Position numbers and translations under genes: made by a program. Below the pieces are notes generated by a model, which had not been told where the DNA came from, searched no databases, and worked only from the letters and a program-made list of their open reading frames with translations. Positions 56,850 through 64,000 of a DNA stretch of 64,000 nucleotides are shown in pieces. Origin of the DNA: Microvelia longipes (Eukaryota; Arthropoda; Insecta; Hemiptera; Veliidae); the NCBI GenBank assembly GCA_018340805.1, contig JACMZG010001913.1, positions 6,479,230 through 6,543,229 of the forward strand, in the 5' to 3' direction. Numbering within the stretch: position 1 is the first letter of the stretch; every line of letters begins with the position of its first letter.

Positions 56850-58544
56850 GTATGATGTTTAACTTTGTTCTGTTTATTTAATTAATATTTCCTGGTGTAA
56901 TGAACTGCGTTGACTTCCTCTTTTATAGATATTAAAAAGTTTAGGATTTCCGTCGGTGACCGCTTCACAATTGATGTTAAATCTAACGTTTCGTAGTTGA
57001 CGGCTTCTGGTATTTCGATGGCATATCTGATACTGCGTAAACACATACTAAATCTACAGATCATATTAAATACGGTTGAATATGATGTAAGTAACACGCA
57101 GAGGGAATCCAGTTTGATACACTAGTTTTAGGGATATGGAATGCAGACCCCTTTAATGTACCTTGAGAGCCGATTTTATTTAACGTATAACCCTTTAGAC
57201 GAACTATTGTTTCACTTAAATAATACATTTTGTATCAAATAACTTTACAAATATTTCCTTGGTCCAACTTTATTATTTTGGAAAGAAATCACAACTTATA
57301 TAATATATATTTTTTTTGTTTTTTAACTTCCTAATAACTTAAGTGAACCTTCACAATAAAAGGGACAATAATAAATTGCGTAGGCTTCTGTGGTGACTGC
57401 ATCAATGTAGACAAAGAATCCGACTTTTCGCTTCCACTGTGGGAGGCATCTTCAGGTATGTAGGACATTATAGTAAATGATGTCCCTTACACAACCTTCA
57501 AGTAGATTGCGTCATGGCTTCAATCGTTTTCGAAGACAAGGTCAGAGACAGGTATAAATAGGGCCACCTTCGTCTCCATCTATAGTTCAGTTTAGTAGAG
57601 CATTGTGTTTTTTTATCCATGATGTCCTACATCCCTGAAGATGCCTCCCAAACAGGAAGCAAAACGTCGAATTCTTCATCTAAATTGACAAGGTCACCAC
57701 CGGAAGACCTAAATCTTCAAAAGGCACCATGTTTTGGCAGGATCAGTTATTACGTCATCTGATTCAATTGACTTAACAAATACAGTGCAAGAACCAGATT
57801 GTATTAAATGTGTATAGAATGTGATTTCCCGTTAAATACGCTGTGTGTACATGACAAGAAACAGGTTAAATAAGGGTATTTCCTTTCAAAAACTTTTGTT
57901 TGACAGAGAGTATTGTTTTTTGATCCATTATGCCCTTCATCCCTGAAGATTCCTCCCCCTGTGGAAGTGAAGTGTTAAAGTCATTATCTATTTTACCTAA
58001 CCAGAATCAGAAAAACCTTTTCTTGATGTTCGTAGGAGTGGTTTATGGTGTCTCCAGTTCCTATTTATATAAGTAAATCTTCTATATTACTTATAAAGAT
58101 ACAATTGACACAAAATAAATACTGTTTACTTTTGTCAATGAAGAACTTGTTTAAAACAAAAAAATAAATTCATTAAAAAAATTTTAGTCAGCTTGAATCT
58201 TTCTGACTAAAAATTTTTAGTCTTCCTCTTCAATTCTGAGGGAGCGATGTTTCACGCACCTTTAAGGGATTTCTACCAAAGACTACTTTGTCAGAGGGGG
58301 TAACATTTTTTCCCTTCATAGCTAATGGCCTGACCATAACCCTCATTATGCTTGTGCTGTAAGCTCACAGTCACCAGTAATGTACTGTTTTTTACTCTTG
58401 TTGTGTTATGTACTATTTGTTGTTTTAGGAGCCAAAGCATCTATACACTACTGGGATTTCCATGGTGCTACTATCGTTACTAATAACTATGTTAGATTAA
58501 CTCAAGATGTGCAGAGTACACAAGGGGGCTTATGGAACTCTATT
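56735..58544 (+). CDS. VIP36/LMAN2-type L-type lectin, first two coding exons (partial gene)
   Basis: L-type lectins of this group are type I membrane cargo receptors that bind high-mannose N-glycans in the ER-Golgi pathway. Exon 1 (56735-56849) codes a signal peptide (MERTYVIYFICLIFKIVNG) and the start of the mature protein, containing FMKREHSLIKPYQ. This is the VIP36/VIPL signature; ERGIC-53 differs here. Donor G|GTATGA. Exon 2 (58429-58544, acceptor TTGTTTTAG, donor ATT|GTAAGT) codes residues 39-77 with WDFHGATIVTNNYVRLTQDV and QSTQGGLWNSI, the opening beta strands of the carbohydrate-recognition domain. Phases join exactly (231 bases, 77 codons). Sugar-binding, calcium-site and transmembrane exons are not in the window and lie to the right. 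The second intron exceeds 5.4 kb and holds several transposable elements. Confidence 0.9.
57381..57719. mobile_element. Foldback with CTGAAGATGCCTCC core in lectin intron 1
   Basis: The left arm (TTTCGCTTCCACTGTGGGAGG, reverse sense) is mirrored by CATCCCTGAAGATGCCTCCC and CCACCGGAAGACCTAAATC. The loop carries TTCAGTTTAGTAGAGCATTG. A further isolated core lies at about 57940-58000. Confidence 0.75.
58429..58544 (+). CDS. VIP36-like lectin exon 2
   Basis: Starts with the last two bases of the Gly-39 codon and ends on a codon boundary. The apparent ATG upstream (58380) is intronic polypyrimidine sequence. Confidence 0.9.
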
Positions 58545-58772
58545 GTAAGTAGAAAAAGTAGCTATGATGTTTAGTAAAAACACACACTAGAATTAAATAT
58601 ATTGTCGACCGCAATAGTATAAAAAAATGTAATTAACTGGTTTTGACTTTACGGCATCATCAGACCTGTTTACATACTGAGTATTTTGGGTAGAAAGTAG
58701 GAGGAGGGAGCAGAGGAAGGAGTTATTGTATTATAATAAATAAATAAATCTGTATTTCTCATAAATTTACTA

Positions 58773-59242
58773 TAAGGCGCGGTCGAATATCCTCGGCCTT
58801 CTAGAACCTTGGATCACCAACAAACTTTTTTTATAACTTTTTTTTTCAAAATTTTCAGTAATTAGCCGGATTTGTGATAAATGAAGCCTATTTCCGTAAT
58901 CTGCACGCTCTTTTGGTTAATCTCAAAGAGTATTTACATTCACTCAACGATTTATTTTTAATCTAACTTGGTACATACATAACTACTGTTAGACGTCAAT
59001 GTTAACAAATATGACATGTCAAAATATTGACGTCTAACAGTAGTTATGTATGTACCAAGTTAGATTAAAAATAAATCGTTGAGTGAATATAAATACTCTT
59101 TGAGATTAACTAAAAGAGCGTGCAGATTAAGGTAATAGGCTTCATTTATCACAAATCCGGCTAATTACTGAAAATTTTGGAAAAAAAAAGTTTGTTGGTG
59201 ATCCAAGGTTCTAGAAGGCTGTGGATATTCGACCGCGCCTTA
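58773..59242. mobile_element. 470-bp palindromic MITE (TAAGGCGCGGTCGAATATCC), intact
   Basis: The whole element is two ~215-bp inverted arms (ends TAAGGCGCGGTCGAATATCC and inverse) flanked by TA/TA (58771-58772, 59243-59244). Tc1/mariner-like target choice is inferred. Other copies: 5974-6284 and 25311-25550. Confidence 0.9.
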
Positions 59243-59247
59243 TAGTA

Positions 59248-59480
59248 ATAATAATAATAATAATGCCCGTTTTAGGGCCTTTCGGCCCTTCTGGGTATTC
59301 GCCCTGCGGGAACCACCTCGGGTGGGTCACATCTACTATGCTCAAAGTGAAGCTAAAGTTGGCGAAAGTTATTTTTAGAACAAATTCTATTCATAATAAA
59401 CTGAGAGCAAAGCCGGGCTGTGAACCCCGGACCTCCGGTGCCAAAGTCCAGTACTAAACGACCACGGCTACTGAGGCAGA
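59248..59480 (-). mobile_element. tRNA-derived SINE (family of 20403-20628)
   Basis: On the minus strand: AGCCGTGGTCGTTTAGTAC (A-box region), GGTCCGGGGTTCACAGCCC (B-box region), a body with GGTTCCCGCAGGGCG and GGCCCTAAAACGGGC, then (ATT)n. It is inserted directly beside the palindromic MITE. The frame at 59221-59457 is the antisense of this SINE. Confidence 0.8.
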
Positions 59481-59579
59481 TAAAACGGGAGCAGAGGATG
59501 GAGTTATTGTATTATAATAAATAAATAAATCTTTATTTCTCATAAATTTACTATAGTAAACAACAGAAATCGTCAAATT

Positions 59580-60690
59580 AAATAGCGTAATGAAAAGAAA
59601 TTAACATTTTATATCATTGCATTGAAGTCTTCATCTACACATATAATAAATAAATAAATTTAGGAGATCGTCTGAAAAAAAAATAAGTGAAATTAAAAAA
59701 CAAAATCAATATACTCTTGGAATGAGTAAAGAGCCTTGCTAATTAGTTTTGCTTGAATTTTTCCCTTAAGTTCAGTAAACGGAATTTGCCTTTTTTCTAA
59801 TTTCAGTTTATTAAAGAACTCTATTCCCAAAGTCCTGTGGCCAACTTCTGATTTACTGAATCTATGCTTAGGAATTGTATAAGAATTTCTAGTAGGTGTG
59901 GTTAGGGGTACTGGTGGGAGAGGGTTAGTTGCAAAAGCAACTTATGCATACTTCGCTTTTAGAATTCTAATGAGTTAGACACAACAAAGCAGAGTGGGAC
60001 ATGACTTTGAAAAATAAAGAATCAATTCCCAGATTTAGTTTAGCAGTTTACTTTATACATTCCTGTTAGGTGTCTTACACAATTATATTAAAAGAAATCG
60101 TATAAGAAGTGATTAGATTATGGGGTGATTCCATAATTTCAAACTAACTGTATAAATAAAACCTTTTGATACGTTAACCTTCATTTCAATCCTGGCAGCT
60201 TTTTAGCTATTGTAACTAATTATTCTAACTTAGCTATTTAATTTTAATTTATTTAATCATTTCTTTATCTATGTATTGCATTGTATATTGCATGTATATG
60301 GAAATCATATTAGATTTGAATGAATAAAAACTAAATAAGGGAAAAATAGGACAATAGAACATAAATCAAATAATTACACCTAATTATTAGCTTTTATCTA
60401 TGGTTTATTTACCGTTCGTCCTTGAATACGTAATGAGAATTGTATTCTCAAGTGGGTTTGTTATTGTAACCCCGTAAAATGTTTATATCTATTGAGTGCT
60501 CGATTGCTATACTTTATAAATTGTAAATATTTAAGCTTGAAGCTTTGTTATTATTTTATGTAAGCAATTATATGTCAATAAATGAAAAATTAATTTATTA
60601 TGAACAAATTCTTACACAGCTTAAAATTATATACAAAAGAGTAAAAATAGTTTGATACAACTGAGTTATGTAAAACATGAATAGTCAGCA
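59580..60690. other. Lectin intron 2: AT-rich DNA with a hammerhead-family fragment (59960-60090)
   Basis: 59967-60000 reads CTAATGA, GTTAGACACAAC, AAAG, CAGAGTGGGAC on the plus strand, a decayed ribozyme core without its GTC half. The flank to 60090 (CCTGTTAGGTGTC, CACAATTATATT) confirms the family. No exon seen. Confidence 0.5.
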
Positions 60691-60995
60691 CAATATACAG
60701 TAGTTTAGTCCAATAGACAGTGGTTCAGTCCAATATACAGTGGTTTAGTCCAAAAGACAGGTCAATATACAGTGTTCAGTTCAGTGTTCAGTCCAATATA
60801 CAGTGGTTCAGTCCAATATACAGTGTTCAGTCCAATATACAGTTTCAGTCCAATATAACAGTGTTTAGTCCAAGACAGTGATTCAGTCCAATATACAGTG
60901 GTTCAGTCCAATATACAGTGATTCAGTCCAATATACAGTGGTTCAGTCCAATATACAGTGGTTCAGCCCAATATACAGCGGTTCAGCAACAAAAG
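60690..60995 (+). repeat. 20-bp minisatellite (GTTCAGTCCAATATACAGTG), about 15 units
   Basis: GGTTCAGTCCAATATACAGT repeats with truncated units. It starts right after ACATGAATAGTCAGCACAAT, the leading block of the hammerhead-family repeat, so it may have expanded from that element. Confidence 0.9.
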
Positions 60996-61158
60996 TTTGG
61001 AACCATTTTAGATGCATATTCTTATTGAATACCCACAATAATGAACCAAGGTCATACAGAATGGTTTAGCCCCCCTAAAGATTCATTGAGCCTATAGGCA
61101 AAGGTTGGTGGGGGAACCCTTTATTATATTGTATATTATAATAATAAAACTTAAAAAA

Positions 61159-62772
61159 AGTATATAGATCTGCCAAGGAAAGGACTCTACAGAAACTGGA
61201 TCCAATACATAACGCCGGAATACGATTATGCACTGGAGCATTTAAAACAAGCCCAATACCATCTCTTCTAGTTGACGCAAACGAACCTCCATTACAACTA
61301 CGTCGGGACCAACTTGTCCTTGCCTATGCGTACAGAAAGCTTCAATTCCCTCATCACTACGTCACACACAAGATACAATCACCAAAATACCACAGAAATT
61401 ATGAAAGAAAACCTAATTTAACCAAACCGATCGGACACCATCTTGAAGACTTGATTAGAACGTATGAAATGGACAACTTACTAAAACCAAGTACATCCAA
61501 ATACTGCATTGAAACTACAACAGCACCATGGCTTATGAAGAAACCACGACATCTCTATTCATTCAAATCTAAAAAGCAACACCTGGAAATAATATACCAA
61601 CTTAACAAAATCAAACAAAATTACAATAATGCAGAATTTATATACACAGATGGAGCTAAAAACAACGAAGGCACTGGATACGCATTCACAACCAGCTCAG
61701 GTCAAATCGAACAGTTTAAGGGAATTAAACTTAGTTCTATAACTTATAGAACTAGAAGCTATAAAGAAAGGGCTAGAGCATGCCATAAAAAATTGCAAAA
61801 AGGACTTAATCATACTTACCGACTCTTCCAGCGGACTGCAAGCAATGAACAATATATACAGCCAGAACAACATCATTATAGAAATTAGAGAAAAGATAAG
61901 ATCAAACAACTTAAATGTAAAGTTTTGCTGGGTACCTGGCCACTCTGGGATCCCGGGGAACGAAACAGCTGACAAGCTGGCTAAATCTGCTATTTCCAAT
62001 GGACAACTTTCGGAAACTTTGGTGACAATAAATGACATTAAAGCAACCCTTAGACTGAAACTAAATAAACGGTGGCAACATATATGGGATTCCTTAGGTA
62101 ACAACAAACTAAATTCTATCAAACCTATTATAGGGGAGTGGGGGACTTGCTATAGACAAAACCGACACGAGGAGACTGTCCTCTGCAGATTAAGACTAGG
62201 ACACACTCGACTGACTCACAGCTATCTGTTTTCGAGGGACCTAGAACCGCCAAAATGTAGACTTTGCAACGACATACTTACCTTCAAGCATTTTCTAATC
62301 GACTGTACTAGGCTGACACAAACGATAACAAACCATAAAATTCCCACAAATTTACCTGACCTCTTAGGGGACGACGAAACCAATATCAAAAACTTATTTA
62401 CTTACCTAAAAGAAACTTCTACTTTGGCTGAAATTTAAAACGTCATCAATTATTATTACCAACCTACCTTTTTATCCATTCTGCATTTATATAATTTTAT
62501 TTATCCCTGTATTTTTAAAACACCCATTCTCTCATTTTATTTTAAAGTTTATCCCTTCTTCTAATTAGTCCTCAATAATTAATTAGCTAACTAATCAACT
62601 TAGTAATTTTTCTTATACTTTCTATCAAAAACTAACCCAATCAATATATAAAAACAGTTTAAATCCAAAACACCTTTACCTTTATGTTGTTTTCTTGTCT
62701 AACCAATGTTAATATAGTTGTTGCGTGGAGCTAATAATGTTTAATTAAGCTCCACAATAAATAAATAAATAA
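61159..62772 (+). mobile_element. 5'-truncated jockey-clade-like non-LTR retrotransposon
   Basis: The 1.6-kb insertion holds the end of a reverse-transcriptase ORF, an RNase H domain, a short 3' UTR and an (AATA)n tail. It is flanked by ATAAAACTTAAAAAA (61144-61158 and 62773-62787), a 15-bp target-site duplication. 5' truncation is typical of target-primed reverse transcription. It is in the lectin's second intron, in sense orientation. Confidence 0.9.
61160..62438 (+). pseudogene. LINE ORF2 C-terminal region with RNase H domain, frameshifted
   Basis: From 61160 an open frame encodes the region after the polymerase (KLDPIHNAGIRLCTGAFKTSP), then the RNase H start (FIYTDGAKNNEGTGYAF). A one-base loss near 61745-61760, before the conserved Glu, moves the reading to a second frame, which carries ELEAI, ILTDSSSGLQA and WVPGHSGIPGNETADKLA. 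It ends with a CRLC...FKHFLIDC zinc-knuckle-like tail and TAA at 62438. RNase H acidic residues (TDGA Asp, ELEA Glu, TDSS Asp, ETAD Asp) are all readable but split between frames. The endonuclease and most of the reverse transcriptase are absent. Confidence 0.88.
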
Positions 62773-63081
62773 ATAAAACTTAAAAAATTATTATAAAACA
62801 ATTTTTATTTAAATAAATTGCCAACATTTGAAATTATCATTAACAAACTTAAATTTGTTTTTATTGTTTTAAATAATAATAATAAATAATCTAAAGTAGA
62901 CAGTTTCTTGCTTTGGTCTAAATATGTACCATTGAAAAAAAAAATTCTTATAGGTATGTTGATCTGAAAAGCAATAAGTTCTGTATGACCTTGGTTCATA
63001 TTTGTGGGTATTCAATTAGAATATGCATCCAAAATTGTTCCAAACTTTTGTTTTTGTTAACTGAATTTAATGTGAAATCTT

Positions 63082-63401
63082 CATAGAGATATAAACTAGA
63101 GTGGGCATAGCCTACCTCATTACATTGAAAGGCCTGACACATCTTTTTGGGGCTCTTAGGGGCTCTGAGTAACCTTATTGAAACCTCCTCCAAGAGTGTG
63201 TATAGGTTATAAAAAAAATCAATTGTTTTCGGCTTCCCGCACATTTCTTGTTTTTTGATTTGTGTTTTAACGCTCTATTGTACAATTTTCTGGAAGTTTG
63301 TACTGATTATATGATTGTATTTATTAGTGAGGTGGGTCAGGTTACTTTTTCGATGTTTCAAAATTTAATCAATAGGGCCTCTCTAGTAATATATCTCTAT
63401 G
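63082..63401 (+). mobile_element. hAT-type MITE (CATAGAGATAT family) with perfect 8-bp target duplication
   Basis: 320 bp, flanked by the exact direct repeat GAAATCTT (63074-63081, 63402-63409). Ends CATAGAGATATAAACTAGAG and CTCTCTAGTAATATATCTC. Confidence 0.95.
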
Positions 63402-63424
63402 GAAATCTTGGGTCAACAATTTTA

Positions 63425-64000
63425 GAAAAAAATCGGGTACGGGGTGCCTCGGAACTTTTCCTCGTCACTTTGGATTCACTACACTCATCCTCCTTACTGC
63501 GGACTCGCTTTGCTCGTCCTCCAGAATGTAAAATTTCTACTATAATACGTCTTCCTCTTCTCATAGTAAATACATCCTCTTCATCATTCCGAGCGGTCAC
63601 CCATACAGCACTGACCACACTTGATGCTCCTTAACTTTTATGATCAAACAAAATCATGGATATACTAATAGTATTGAAACAAAACTTGGTGTACTTATTT
63701 AGTACGCGAAGGTGTACACATGTTCCAAATTTTAACTTAATTAGTTTATTTTCCGATGTTTTACAAGTTTATTTACAAAATTTACACAAGTTATCTGATA
63801 AAAATTGAACTAATGCTGATAATAAGATGACACATAGCACATATGTTAGTCTTATACAAAGCTACATGGGCTCCTAATCTCAATCTGATCTCAACATTTG
63901 TCCGCATTTTATTAATTTTCAAAGTTCAAAATGAATTTCAAAAATGCAGAGTCATTACTGCGGGTTATTGAGGTTATAAAAATATTTTCCAAATAGCACA
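63425..64000 (+). repeat. Dispersed repeat (GGTACGGGGT family), runs off the window
   Basis: Second copy of the repeat at 51437-51945. The plus and minus frames over 63248-63634 span the MITE end and this repeat and are not genes. Confidence 0.65.

Larger units (their letters stand above)
58706..59555 (+). repeat. ~68-bp direct repeats flanking a nested MITE and SINE
   Basis: 58706-58772 and 59487-59555 are near-identical (GGGAGCAGAGGAnGGAGTTA ... CATAAATTTACTATA). The right copy continues into TAGTAAAC, looking like the uninterrupted site. In the left copy the palindromic MITE is inserted at that TA. The arrangement implies a local duplication before the insertion. Confidence 0.75.
60983..63050. 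repeat. ~90-bp inverted repeats flanking the LINE insertion
   Basis: 60983-61071 (AAAAGTTTGGAACCATTTTAG ... GGTCATACAGAA) is the reverse complement of 62963-63050 (TTCTGTATGACC ... CCAAACTTTTG) with about 90% agreement. The LINE at 61159-62772 sits between them, so it inserted into a foldback element. Confidence 0.75.

Noticed and set aside
61697..62122. 141-codon minus-strand frame
   Set aside because: Antisense shadow of the LINE RNase H region.

Overview
Organism. The window is about 30% GC, intron-rich and saturated with transposable elements and microsatellites, so it is a large animal genome. The spliced NMNAT protein, the TATA plus TCAGT-type core promoter at 16.5 kb and the mix of hAT, PIF/Harbinger and pogo/Tigger elements with a jockey-like LINE suggest an arthropod, most likely an insect. 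I cannot name the species. Most long reading frames here are simple-repeat translations; the real coding sequence lies in short exons.

Genes. Three genes are supported by exon-intron structure. (1) 3038-3111 (+) is the last exon of an SH3-domain protein that enters from the left edge. (2) 48394-56415 (-) is a complete five-exon nicotinamide mononucleotide adenylyltransferase (NMNAT, 243 residues). (3) 56735 onward (+) holds the first two coding exons of a VIP36/LMAN2-type L-type lectin whose remainder lies beyond the right edge. NMNAT and the lectin are head to head with 319 bp between start codons, so they probably share a bidirectional promoter. Weaker candidates are a TATA/initiator promoter with a first exon (16463-16540, -), a GC-rich exon-like block (43250-43400, -), a small frame (44459-44614, -) and a possible first exon near 35.1 kb (-).

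Layout. 1-3 kb: a disrupted MITE and foldbacks around the SH3 gene end. 4-4.8 kb: a deleted Tigger element. 5-14 kb: AT-rich DNA with short tandem repeats. 14.9-17.4 kb: a 530-bp AT array and hAT-type MITE copies. 17.85-23.13 kb: a giant inverted repeat (2.2-kb arms, 0.86-kb spacer with a tRNA-derived SINE). 23-47 kb: nested foldback elements, MITEs, minisatellites and a LINE remnant. 47-58.5 kb: the NMNAT/lectin pair. 58.7-64 kb: the lectin's second intron, with a palindromic MITE, a SINE, a 20-bp minisatellite and a 5'-truncated jockey-like LINE.

Most striking. A dispersed repeat of about 314 bp carries a hammerhead-ribozyme-like core (CTGATGA, stem II, GAAA, GTC). It is seen in at least seven places, is intact in both arms of the giant inverted repeat, and shows a compensatory change in stem III. 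One locus keeps slightly more than one head-to-tail unit, as in ribozyme-bearing satellites and retrozymes.
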